37,232 nt of DNA from an uncultured Lachnospiraceae bacterium (GTDB lineage Bacteria; Bacillota; Clostridia; Lachnospirales; Lachnospiraceae): the NCBI GenBank assembly GCA_947174495.1, contig CAMWJC010000028.1, positions 1-37,232 of the forward strand. Direction: 5' to 3'. The translations under genes were made by a program, and so were the position numbers. Below the pieces are notes generated by a model. The model was not told where the DNA came from. It was given only the letters and a program-made list of their open reading frames with translations, and did not search any database. How positions within the stretch are numbered: position 1 is the first letter of the stretch; every line of letters starts with the position of its first letter. Shown here piece after piece: positions 17,558-25,632 of this stretch.

Positions 17558-18874
17558 CTACACCTGTATTGTGGAGGACCATGCCTTCCCACTGGAAGGA
17601 AACAATTCTCCAAAACCCAGATCCTCTATGGTAACCGATGCCTGATTTACATCTGTCATTTCAATATGAATATTCAGCCTGGTAGCTCCCCTGGGCCGAT
17701 CCGGAATTCCTGGAAGATGTACTGACCGCTCTAAAACACCGCTTCCAGTTAACGGAGTTATCAGAAAGTCTACCGTATTTCCGCTTTCCAAAATAATATC
17801 AAATTCTGATGCCGCTTCATACCAGTTAGTTCCTGCATCCAGAATCGCATAATAAGAATCTTCTCCCCTTCGTAAAGCTTTCATTCCAATATTGGATTTT
17901 AACTTGTCAGCCCCCAGATATACATATCTTTTCCACTCTTCACCGGGATTTAATCTTTCCACCATAGCATAGCAGGCACCTTTACTGTACAGATTATTTC
18001 CCTGGAACACCCTTCTGTTCCTGCACAGAACCTTGAGAGATTCCTTTGCCCAACCTTCTTTAAATCCATCTCCCAATAAAAAGACTGTTGAAACCACTCC
18101 CCCATCAAGAGCTTCCTGTACTGTGTGGCCAAACAGCAGATCCAATTCCTGCTTCTGCCGTTCACATTCCTCCTCATTTTCCGACCACACCCGTCTTAAT
18201 ATATCGGGGAACTCTTCCTGACTGATCAATACCACCTTAGGCGTAGTTCTCTGATTACATTCCAGCCGCAGCATTCTCAGTTCGGTATTATATTCAAATA
18301 TCACCACATCATTCTTCCGCAGTTCACTGTCCTGATGCAGGGTGTATGCATAAAAACTTTCCAGATGATTCTGAAAGCATATGTTCTTTGTCTTAAGCTG
18401 AAGCCCTGCTGCCACCCTTGAAAGTACATCCACCATACGGGGCGTCAGTTCATCAACTGTAAACATAAGTGCATCTATCTGATATAAAGATAAACGAATA
18501 TTAAGGAGAGAAAGGCTTCTCTTCACAAACAGCGTAAGAAGTGCAACCGGATCAAAAGCTTCCCCCTCCACGAGCACATCTTCTCCCCTCTGGGCAAGCA
18601 TCAAAAGATCCTCAACCAAAATTCCTTCCTCTTCTTTTGCAAATTTAACCGCTTCCCTTCCATAATACCATTGTCCCACACCGGCTCTTTTACACAGCAC
18701 CATCGGAATATTATATTGTTCTGTACCGGTCACTGCGGAAACAGTCTCAGGCTCAGGCTGTATTTCGTCTGTGCCGCAATAACTGATCTGTGCAAACTGA
18801 TGCCCCAGATCATACCCAAGTATAATCCCTTTTCCGTTTCTTTTTCCGTTTCCATCCTTCTGGTTCTGAAACAT
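17558..18874 (-). CDS. DUF5716-type Hsp70-like protein, degenerate ATPase site
   Basis: The 438 residues follow an Hsp70/actin-fold plan. GIILGYDLGHQFAQISY (from residue 16) corresponds to the first phosphate strand, VVIFEYNTELRM (190-201) to the second phosphate strand, FLLGDGFKEGW (265-275) to the adenosine motif, and NNLYSKGACYAM (293-304) to the conserved GAA helix. The C-terminal part (RLNIHIEMTDVNQASVTIEDLGFG) resembles the beta-sandwich substrate-binding domain of Hsp70. Key residues are lost: the canonical DLGTTNS reads DLGHQFA, and DLGGGT is replaced by FEYNTE. Strong ATP hydrolysis is therefore unlikely. I believe this is the DUF5716 family, named from memory. It lies 19 bp downstream of the giant solenoid gene. 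Confidence 0.72.
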   Translation of the reverse strand: MFQNQKDGNGKRNGKGIILGYDLGHQFAQISYCGTDEIQPEPETVSAVTGTEQYNIPMVLCKRAGVGQWYYGREAVKFAKEEEGILVEDLLMLAQRGEDVLVEGEAFDPVALLTLFVKRSLSLLNIRLSLYQIDALMFTVDELTPRMVDVLSRVAAGLQLKTKNICFQNHLESFYAYTLHQDSELRKNDVVIFEYNTELRMLRLECNQRTTPKVVLISQEEFPDILRRVWSENEEECERQKQELDLLFGHTVQEALDGGVVSTVFLLGDGFKEGWAKESLKVLCRNRRVFQGNNLYSKGACYAMVERLNPGEEWKRYVYLGADKLKSNIGMKALRRGEDSYYAILDAGTNWYEAASEFDIILESGNTVDFLITPLTGSGVLERSVHLPGIPDRPRGATRLNIHIEMTDVNQASVTIEDLGFGELFPSSGKAWSSTIQV

Positions 18875-18893
18875 ATTCTCTGACCATGCCCTT

Positions 18894-21800
18894 CTATATC
18901 ATCCGAAAGAATTCTTTCATGAGATAATCATACTCAAAATAATCATTCAAAAGATTCTCCATGGTATCATAATCATGTAGATTTCTCCCTATTGCAATAT
19001 CATTAACCAGATTATAGCGGTTTTCCTTCTGGTCAATTCCCGTTTCATTCCGGCTTAGAGTCCCACTCTCTGTAAGCTGCTCCCGCGTTCCTTCCACCTC
19101 TGTGATATAGTATTGGAGCCTCTCTCCAAAGAAAAGTATGAACTGTTTGACACATATCCCACCAAACATATCCTTCATATCTTCCTTTTCATATTCCCCT
19201 TCTGTCTGCCCGTCTTTCTCAAGCAGATAATGAATTACCGCGCGGCTTCCCTCTTTTACGTGGTACTCTACCATAGTTTTATCCGCAAATTGACGCATGA
19301 AAACAATATTATCCGCATATTCCCTGAAATAAGGAAAATATCTGCCCTCTTCAATAATCTCTCTCAGAAAAACCAAAAGCCACCTGGATATGTTCTCATC
19401 TACAAGCTTCTTGTTCTCTGCATAATATCTGGTATAAGCAAGCTTACATACCAGGGGAATTTCTTCTCTCCGCTCAATGACTCTCTGCATATCTTCCAGC
19501 ACAAAGTCCTCGGTTATCTTATCCTTCACGAAATAATCATAAGCACACTGCGCAAGAAAAGCCATTTCCACCGAGCTTTTCGCCCCTCCGGATATGTATC
19601 TTCTAAAGATGGAAGTCTTTTCACCGATATGAGCACCGGTGTAGAGCATCTGAACCAGAATGCGTTCACTCAAATCATAGTCATCAATTCCAAAGCTCTC
19701 TGCCGCTTTCCAGATATCCCGCATTTCCTTAGTGGTTCCTTTAAAAAAGCGACACAAGTAAATCAACAGATTTTCATCATATTTCCCAGCTCGAAATGCC
19801 ATGAACGCAAGCGCTGTCAAAACTTCATCCTCTACCATTCCATCTAACGCCATAAGCCTGCTGCAAAGCTTTACGATAATCTTTGCTTCTATACCTTCTC
19901 CGCCCCGTCGCATGATCCACTGATATGCCTTTTCGTACATTCCACGCATAACCATAATACGAACAATCTCTGCGAAGCAGCTTCCCTCCACCTGATCCGG
20001 CATCAGCTCCTGCAAATAATCATCCAGATTTGACATTTGGTCATGATCATAATAATACCTTACCAGCCGGATTCGAATCTCCTGCTGAAGCTCTTCAACC
20101 ACCACAGGCGAATAGGTGATCCGCTTCATATACTCCACATTCTCGTCGGTAATGCCCGCGATTTCCCGCCCTCTTTCGCAAAACCACAAATCAAAATGCT
20201 CATTGACATTTGCATATGGCGCCGCCATTGCCGCCAGCTTGTCCGGCACCAACAGCCGCTCCAATGTATACTCATCTTCCCTGCAAAACCGATTTCCGTT
20301 TTTATCCTCCAAAAGCAGTTTGACATCATTTCCATAAACCGGCAGATAAATTTCCTGACCACTCATAGAAATAATGGTCTCTTCCTTTTCTTTCTCATAA
20401 ACCAGAATGATCCTGCGAATATCTTTTCGCTGCACCGTAAGACGGTGAACAAACAACGCCTCTATCATCCCGGAAGCCGTTTCCGGTGTAATCATCACCG
20501 GCGTAATCAAATTCCGATAAAGGTATGCCAGGTACTGATTGCTTTTACCTTTCAAAATTTGAAATACCATAAACCGCTCGATCTGTTCTTTGTAGCTTTC
20601 ATATAATTCCGGGAACTCTCCCCTGTTCCTATATACATAGAAGTATAGATAAGAATTGTGTAGAGTATCCAGGTTGCTGTCAAAAGCAAAATACATCAAC
20701 ACGATTTTGGGTATGTTTTTGTTTGCCTGCAAGTCAACGGACATCATGTAATATTCATACAGCCTTGTGATGCGCAGTTCCTTTTCAATACCCTTTTCAT
20801 ACCACAAAAAGGCTTCACTGTCCGTCTTATTCCCCTTAATAAGAAGCGTACAGATTGCCTGAAGCACTTCGTCACTGGGGATCACGGTATAACAGCTTTT
20901 TAAAATCGTAAACAGCCGCTGTGAATAATTTTTTTGTCTTCCTGCCAGATATATAATCTGTGTAATGACCTCCGGTGTCAACATTTCTTTTTTGGCCGCA
21001 TAAGACAAAATCTGCAGTTCAAAATTCTCCAACCGCATAAGCATAGCCGGATTTGCCATAAGCAGATTCCATGCCTCGATGTAGATGACCGGACTGCTGC
21101 ACCCCTGCCTGCACTGTTCTTCCAAAATAAGCCATTTTCTGGATGGACTCCTTGTATAGTCCTCTGATAAATATAGAAGCAGCCATGCTATACGCCAGTT
21201 ATGATCATTCTGGGTAAAAATACGCTCCACCTGACCTGCCACTTCGTCAATATAGCTTCCGCTCCGATCAATCAGCGTTGTAAGGTAGAGATAATAACTG
21301 TAAAGCGTGGGGTCAAAGCTCTCCCCCATCATTTCTCTTGCCTGGTCCAAATGCCATTTAGCCTCGTTAAGACGCTCCTGTGTGAGTAGAAGTTGCACCT
21401 GGAACAGCCGAAACGCAACATCATGACCATCCAAATCAACCAGACGGTTAATCAGAGCCTCTGTCTCCTTCATCCACGAGGCTGAACTGATCTTTTTTGC
21501 CCGAAACGCTTCATAATACTGCATCAGTTCCATTATGTTATGTCTTTTCTGCCTGCGTATCCCGGATAGCTTTGCAGTCACAGGACTGTTCACCACAATA
21601 ATATCAGCAGAGAGTGACACATAAGGATTGTATATCCTAATCTTTCCGTAATTCTTACCTCCGTGAAGTCTTTCACCTGCAACATAAAAAGGCAGACGAC
21701 AGGTATTTCCCAAAAAATCTTCCTCCCGGATTACCTCTTTTTCCAGAATCAGAAAATCTCCTTCCGCCTCCAAAAATAACTCTGAATACCCCCAACCGTT

Positions 21801-22490
21801 CCTGTTAATGATAAGTCTGCTCTCCACCGTATCTTTCGGATTATCAATTCTAATTTCCGACTCTTCCAGTAAAAACTCTACTTTTTGCTTTTTCCGAACC
21901 TCAAGCAGAAACTCTTCTACGTTCTGTTCTCTTCGTTCTCCGCCGACTAGTCCACGATATACAGGATAGTATTGCCTGTCAGCACCTGCAAACACTCTGT
22001 AAAAGTCTTTTGAATAAAAAAGATTTACGGCTTCATCCCAATTTGTCCTGGCAAGATTTGCAAAATGAAACAAATTCTTTATATTCCCTAACTCAGATTC
22101 CAATTCTCTTTCCACGATGGTTACCGTGTAGGGAATATAATATTCTCCCTGATTGGATATAATGCGGAATTCCCCTTTAAGCTGATCCCCTTCGGTCATT
22201 CCTTCCGTATAAAACCGATATCCAATCTCTTCCTCATTTCCGGAAAACCGACTGGTAAGACACTGCATTTTCAGTCTACTTGAAGACACGATTCCTTCTG
22301 TCAATTGATTCTCCGGTCCAAAAATTGTAAAACTACCTTCATAATCTTCATTTTCCTGAAGTGCTAATTCAATCACCGGACTGGAAAAGTCCAAAGAGCG
22401 AACATCATTATTAAAATTTCCTTCTAAGATTCTGTCAATTGCTTCCCGCACTCTTTTGTTCCTCCGGCTGTCTGTTTTCTTACGTGTCAA
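18894..22490 (-). CDS. Giant DUF5717-type protein: Ig-like domains plus helical solenoid
   Basis: At 1198 residues this is the largest protein here. The first 320 residues are beta-rich and look like two sandwich domains (FRIISNQGEYYIPYTVTIVE; KIRIYNPYVSLSADIIVVNS). The rest is a long alpha-helical solenoid with many aromatic and Leu-rich helix pairs (AFRLFQVQLLLTQERLNEAK, ILVQMLYTGAHIGEKTS). There is no signal peptide or membrane helix, so it is probably cytoplasmic. The frame begins at a TTG with only a weak upstream site; an in-frame CTG lies 18 bases earlier, so the exact start is uncertain. It is the first gene of the four-gene cluster and has its own promoter. I associate it with DUF5717; the function is unknown. 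Confidence 0.75.
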   Translation of the reverse strand: MTRKKTDSRRNKRVREAIDRILEGNFNNDVRSLDFSSPVIELALQENEDYEGSFTIFGPENQLTEGIVSSSRLKMQCLTSRFSGNEEEIGYRFYTEGMTEGDQLKGEFRIISNQGEYYIPYTVTIVERELESELGNIKNLFHFANLARTNWDEAVNLFYSKDFYRVFAGADRQYYPVYRGLVGGERREQNVEEFLLEVRKKQKVEFLLEESEIRIDNPKDTVESRLIINRNGWGYSELFLEAEGDFLILEKEVIREEDFLGNTCRLPFYVAGERLHGGKNYGKIRIYNPYVSLSADIIVVNSPVTAKLSGIRRQKRHNIMELMQYYEAFRAKKISSASWMKETEALINRLVDLDGHDVAFRLFQVQLLLTQERLNEAKWHLDQAREMMGESFDPTLYSYYLYLTTLIDRSGSYIDEVAGQVERIFTQNDHNWRIAWLLLYLSEDYTRSPSRKWLILEEQCRQGCSSPVIYIEAWNLLMANPAMLMRLENFELQILSYAAKKEMLTPEVITQIIYLAGRQKNYSQRLFTILKSCYTVIPSDEVLQAICTLLIKGNKTDSEAFLWYEKGIEKELRITRLYEYYMMSVDLQANKNIPKIVLMYFAFDSNLDTLHNSYLYFYVYRNRGEFPELYESYKEQIERFMVFQILKGKSNQYLAYLYRNLITPVMITPETASGMIEALFVHRLTVQRKDIRRIILVYEKEKEETIISMSGQEIYLPVYGNDVKLLLEDKNGNRFCREDEYTLERLLVPDKLAAMAAPYANVNEHFDLWFCERGREIAGITDENVEYMKRITYSPVVVEELQQEIRIRLVRYYYDHDQMSNLDDYLQELMPDQVEGSCFAEIVRIMVMRGMYEKAYQWIMRRGGEGIEAKIIVKLCSRLMALDGMVEDEVLTALAFMAFRAGKYDENLLIYLCRFFKGTTKEMRDIWKAAESFGIDDYDLSERILVQMLYTGAHIGEKTSIFRRYISGGAKSSVEMAFLAQCAYDYFVKDKITEDFVLEDMQRVIERREEIPLVCKLAYTRYYAENKKLVDENISRWLLVFLREIIEEGRYFPYFREYADNIVFMRQFADKTMVEYHVKEGSRAVIHYLLEKDGQTEGEYEKEDMKDMFGGICVKQFILFFGERLQYYITEVEGTREQLTESGTLSRNETGIDQKENRYNLVNDIAIGRNLHDYDTMENLLNDYFEYDYLMKEFFRMI

Positions 22491-22534
22491 TTCATGATAA
22501 TCCGACAGATCGAATTACCTAAAAACCCATAATT

Positions 22535-22564
22535 AGTATACCATCACCAGGGGGGCTTTCGCAA
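22535..22564 (-). promoter_or_regulatory. Promoter for four-gene Hsp70-like/solenoid cluster
   Basis: On the minus strand TTGCGA (22559-22564) and TATACT (22535-22540) are 18 bp apart, giving a leader of about 35 nt before the TTG start. The divergent threonine aldolase promoter lies 34 bp further on. Confidence 0.6.
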
Positions 22565-22598
22565 TCAAAAATAACCACAAGAATCAGACCAAAAAATG

Positions 22599-22628
22599 TT
22601 GCACTTATATTTATTTCCGCATTATACT
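22599..22628 (+). promoter_or_regulatory. Promoter for threonine aldolase gene
   Basis: TTGCAC (22599-22604) and TATACT (22623-22628) are separated by 18 bp. The ATG at 22682 follows CGGAGG at about 22671-22676. Confidence 0.65.
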
Positions 22629-22681
22629 GATGATAACGGACTATACCTAATAGTGTCAAAAGCATACGATCGGAGGCCAAA

Positions 22682-23716
22682 ATGATTTCTTTTGAAAATG
22701 ATTATACAACAGGCGCGCATCCAAAACTTTTAGAACGCCTTTTGAAAACAAATCTGGAAGCATTATCCGGATATGGCAGCGACCCCTACTGTGAAAGCGC
22801 ATGCCAAAAGATCCGCACTGCCTGTTCCTGTCCGGATGCGGATATTCTTTTTTTGACAGGCGGAACACAGACTAATTCCATAATCATATCCTCACTGCTG
22901 AAGGAATATGAGGGAGTTCTTTCCGCCCAAACCGGACATGTAAATACCCACGAAGCCGGAGCCATCGAAAGCACTGGTCACAAGGTGCTCTCTCTCCCAC
23001 ATTTGGATGGAAAGATACAGTCAAATCTTTTGGAACAGTACCTACAGCAGTTTTATCAAGATGCCAACCATGAACATATGGTATTTCCCGGTATGCTCTA
23101 TATTTCCCATCCCACGGAGTATGGAACCCTGTACTCCAAAAAGGAACTAACAGATCTGTACCGCATATGCCAGTACTATCAAATTCCACTGTTCATCGAC
23201 GGGGCCAGACTGGGATACGGCCTGATGAGCCGTGATACCGATGTAACGCTTCCTGATCTTGCAGCATTATGTGATGTATTTTATATCGGCGGCACCAAGG
23301 TAGGTGCTCTCTGCGGCGAGGCAGTAGTTTTTCCAAAACACAATATGCCGGAACACTTTTTAACCATGGTCAAGCGGCGCGGCGCTCTATTGGCAAAAGG
23401 CAGACTTCTCGGTATTCAGTTTGATGCTCTTTTTACCAATAATCTTTATTTTGAAATAAGCAGACATGCCATAGATATGGCACAGCAGCTGAAAGACATT
23501 TTTAAAGAAAACAAGATTCCGTTTTATCTGGAATCCCCAACCAATCAACAATTTGTCATTCTGGAAAATGATCAAATGGAAAAACTTCAAAAAAATATTC
23601 GTTTCAGTTTCTGGGAAAAGATTGATGAAAATCACACTGTGGTACGCTTTGTCACAAGCTGGTCCACTACACAGGAGGACTTGAGTGTACTTGCGCAAGC
23701 TCTCATGAAGATATAA
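22682..23716 (+). CDS. Low-specificity L-threonine aldolase family PLP enzyme
   Basis: The 344-residue protein matches the beta-eliminating lyase / threonine aldolase fold type I family. These enzymes cleave L-threonine or allo-threonine to glycine and acetaldehyde. MISFENDYTTGAHPKLLERL is the typical start, TGGTQTNSIIISSLL covers the cofactor phosphate site, FIDGARLGYGL carries the Asp that contacts the PLP ring nitrogen, and Lys206 in YIGGTKVGALCGE is the Schiff-base lysine. The ATG has a strong ribosome binding site and its own promoter, and no gene follows in the same direction, so it is monocistronic. Substrate preference cannot be read from the sequence. Confidence 0.9.
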   Translation: MISFENDYTTGAHPKLLERLLKTNLEALSGYGSDPYCESACQKIRTACSCPDADILFLTGGTQTNSIIISSLLKEYEGVLSAQTGHVNTHEAGAIESTGHKVLSLPHLDGKIQSNLLEQYLQQFYQDANHEHMVFPGMLYISHPTEYGTLYSKKELTDLYRICQYYQIPLFIDGARLGYGLMSRDTDVTLPDLAALCDVFYIGGTKVGALCGEAVVFPKHNMPEHFLTMVKRRGALLAKGRLLGIQFDALFTNNLYFEISRHAIDMAQQLKDIFKENKIPFYLESPTNQQFVILENDQMEKLQKNIRFSFWEKIDENHTVVRFVTSWSTTQEDLSVLAQALMKI

Positions 23717-23899
23717 CACGTCAAGCATCACTATTGTTCATTAATAGATTGTACGATGCCTATCTCTTCTGCGCGCTTTTCCAGCGGAATAACCAAGTCT
23801 TAAAATCTCTTTTATGTTTTTAATGAAATTACTATCTAATGTTTTGGAGTTGACACAATAAATTAACGTTTAACTTGGGTATGCATATGCGAAACGTCC

Positions 23900-23984
23900 G
23901 CTCAGATGAAAAGAAATCCTTTCGTCAACACGCTCGATAAAGCGTTCGCGAATTGTTTCCTCAAGGATTTCTTTTCATCTGAGC
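23900..23984. repeat. Perfect 22-bp stem hairpin 1 of element B
   Basis: Arms 23900-23921 and 23963-23984 are perfect complements (GCTCAGATGAAAAGAAATCC and its partner). The 41-nt loop contains CACGCTCGATAAA followed by GCGTTCGCGAATTG, a module also found in the loop of the element C hairpin. Confidence 0.9.
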
Positions 23985-24119
23985 TGGGTTGTTGAATGAC
24001 GCAAAGCCCAATTAACCGCCTCGCTAAGGTCGAATGTTCCACTCTTTAGCAAATAGCCAGACAGTGGGTTAGGCGACTATAGTGGAATCATTAGCTGGTT
24101 TCTCGTTAGCCAATAATTT

Positions 24120-24255
24120 AACCCGGATAGAATCAAATTCTAAAGGAACCCTTCAAAAAGCGTTGGTGCTTAACGAGGTTCCTAACGAGTTTAGCACCAT
24201 TACGCTTTTTGTAGAACGAGAGTGGGGTGACGTAGAATTTGATTCTATCCGGGTT
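24120..24255. repeat. Perfect 23-bp stem hairpin 2 of element B
   Basis: Arms 24120-24142 and 24233-24255 are perfect complements (AACCCGGATAGAATCAAATT and its partner). The 90-nt loop holds an inner hairpin of AAAAAGCG/CGCTTTTT with TGGTGCT/AGCACCA. Confidence 0.9.
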
Positions 24256-24299
24256 TTCTTATTTCTATTTGAAACTCAGCTAAACGTTAATTTATCAAA

Positions 24300-25568
24300 T
24301 CATGGTTCCGCAATTCTGCTGACTCCCACATAAATATTTGAAATACTGTACCATGTTGGGAAATCTACTATTCCGTTTTGCGGAAGATTAAAAATTCCCT
24401 GAAAGGTTCTTACTGCCTGTGCAGTTGCCGGTCCAAAAATACCGTCTGCCGATACCTTCGGTATTGCCGGATAATTCTGCGCAATTCTGTTTAGCTGTTG
24501 CTGCATCTGGCGCACCTTATCCCCTGACGAACCGACGGTCAGATTATATCCCGGCCAGGAAGAGGGAACTCCTGCAACACTTTCTGCCGTATTAATATAC
24601 ATATCCGCTCCATAATAGTAACGAATAATCTCAATTGCAGAATATCCTTCATCTCCCAAATATTTAGATCCCCACTGGCTAAGACCGTTACAGGTTACCC
24701 TCTGTCCGTCACAATAAGATGTAAAAATAGGCTGTCTGACTCCCGGTCTTGAAAGGTAGTTGTTAAATATACTGTCCACCAATCTGCCGATGTTAGAATA
24801 GATATTTCGTCCCCTTATCCATTTCTGATCGTAGGCGGTAGAGGAGGTAATCGTAAAATTGTAGCCCCTGTTTCGGTACCATTCCGTATATACCCTGTTT
24901 AAGGTAAAGGACATAATGGCAAGTACATTAGCATAAATCGAAGCTTCCGGCCATGTAGCGTAAATTTCCGAGGAAGCTACATTCTTGATGTAATCCCGGT
25001 ATTTCACGTAATAATTAGAGGCTGTGCTATCATCTGGAACACCGTCATGTACGATCACATATTCCGGTACAACTACCCGGCTTAATACGATCTCGCCGCT
25101 CTCATCCACCGGTTTTATCTCATCCTCCGGAATCTTGGGCGGATACTCTCCATACAGCGTGTGATCCGGAATAACGATCACTTCTTCTTCCTGCGAGGGA
25201 GCTGTCTCTAAAGGTGTCATCTGTATGGGCTGTAATGCCGTCACATCCGGCAGAATTTCCGTTCCTGATACCATGACCGATTCATAACCGGGTGCATCCA
25301 CCTGGATATTATATTCAGAATATGGCTGATTCTCTTGTTCAGGCTCCATACTATACTCAAGGGGCGGCGCCGGAAGTTCAATGACTGCTGTCTGCCCCGA
25401 AGAATCCGTCTTCAATTGCTCCACGGTCACACCCGGAACTCCGGTATAAGAAATGGTCACGGTTGCATCCGAAACAGGAATCAGCCCCAGTGAGGAGGTC
25501 ACATTAATCTGGAGCTGTCCCAGACTCTGCGCGCCCGCCTGCGCATTATTAGAATTATTTTCAGGCAT
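24300..25568 (-). CDS. SleC-like spore cortex-lytic / peptidoglycan-binding protein
   Basis: The 422-residue protein has an N-terminal beta-sandwich domain (QLQINVTSSLG, VSDATVTISYTG) and a proline- and acid-rich linker. A middle domain with VASSEIYATWPEASIYANV, NRVYTEWYRNRGYNFTITSS and YCDGQRVTCNGLSQWG follows, as in SleC-type cortex-lytic enzymes and SpoIID/LytB-related domains. A C-terminal PG_binding_1 domain (VGSSGDKVRQMQQQLNRIA, DGIFGPATAQAVRTFQ) ends the protein. No classical signal peptide is visible. The likely role is spore cortex hydrolysis during germination. I chose the ATG at 25568, with AGAGG seven bases upstream; that site lies inside the hairpin at 25573-25614. It follows htpG. 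Confidence 0.75.
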   Translation of the reverse strand: MPENNSNNAQAGAQSLGQLQINVTSSLGLIPVSDATVTISYTGVPGVTVEQLKTDSSGQTAVIELPAPPLEYSMEPEQENQPYSEYNIQVDAPGYESVMVSGTEILPDVTALQPIQMTPLETAPSQEEEVIVIPDHTLYGEYPPKIPEDEIKPVDESGEIVLSRVVVPEYVIVHDGVPDDSTASNYYVKYRDYIKNVASSEIYATWPEASIYANVLAIMSFTLNRVYTEWYRNRGYNFTITSSTAYDQKWIRGRNIYSNIGRLVDSIFNNYLSRPGVRQPIFTSYCDGQRVTCNGLSQWGSKYLGDEGYSAIEIIRYYYGADMYINTAESVAGVPSSWPGYNLTVGSSGDKVRQMQQQLNRIAQNYPAIPKVSADGIFGPATAQAVRTFQGIFNLPQNGIVDFPTWYSISNIYVGVSRIAEP

Positions 25569-25614
25569 AAAAATACCTCTGCACATATACTTAACATATA
25601 GTATGCAGAGGTAT
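25569..25614 (-). terminator. htpG terminator hairpin covering the downstream ribosome binding site
   Basis: Arms ATACCTCTGCA and TGCAGAGGTAT (25573-25583 and 25604-25614) form an 11-bp stem followed on the minus strand by TTTTT and then the ATG of the SleC-like gene. The AGAGG of that gene is part of the stem, so read-through RNA could be poorly translated. Confidence 0.65.
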
Positions 25615-25632
25615 CCCTCTAAGTGCTATTTC

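Larger units (their letters stand above)
23858..24295. mobile_element. Palindromic element B, non-coding, with terminal inverted repeats
   Basis: The right end carries the reverse complement of TAAATTAACGTTTAGCTGAG exactly (24275-24294); the left end (23859-23878) matches it at 17 of 20 positions. Inside are hairpin 1 (23900-23984), a linker of 135 bp and hairpin 2 (24120-24255). The linker is conserved, in reverse orientation, in element C. No transposase or other gene is present; short open frames across it follow the palindromes and are not credible. It lies between the convergent threonine aldolase and SleC-like genes, and its right end stops five bases before the latter's stop codon. A non-autonomous transposable element or structured-RNA element is most likely. 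Confidence 0.78.

Noticed and set aside
19113-19847. 244-codon plus-strand open frame opposite the giant solenoid gene
   Set aside because: It is antisense to a long coherent coding region, has no start signals and has a composition typical of a shadow frame.
23727-23830. Minus-strand fragment reading LVIPLEKRAEEIGIVQSINEQ-like residues between threonine aldolase and element B
   Set aside because: It is only about 23 codons after an in-frame stop, lacks a start codon, and another frame looks equally protein-like. It may be a gene remnant, but the support is too weak to list as a feature.
24082-24333. 83-codon plus-strand open frame across the right half of element B
   Set aside because: It simply follows the palindromic arms and runs past the element into the opposite-strand SleC-like gene; no ribosome binding site.
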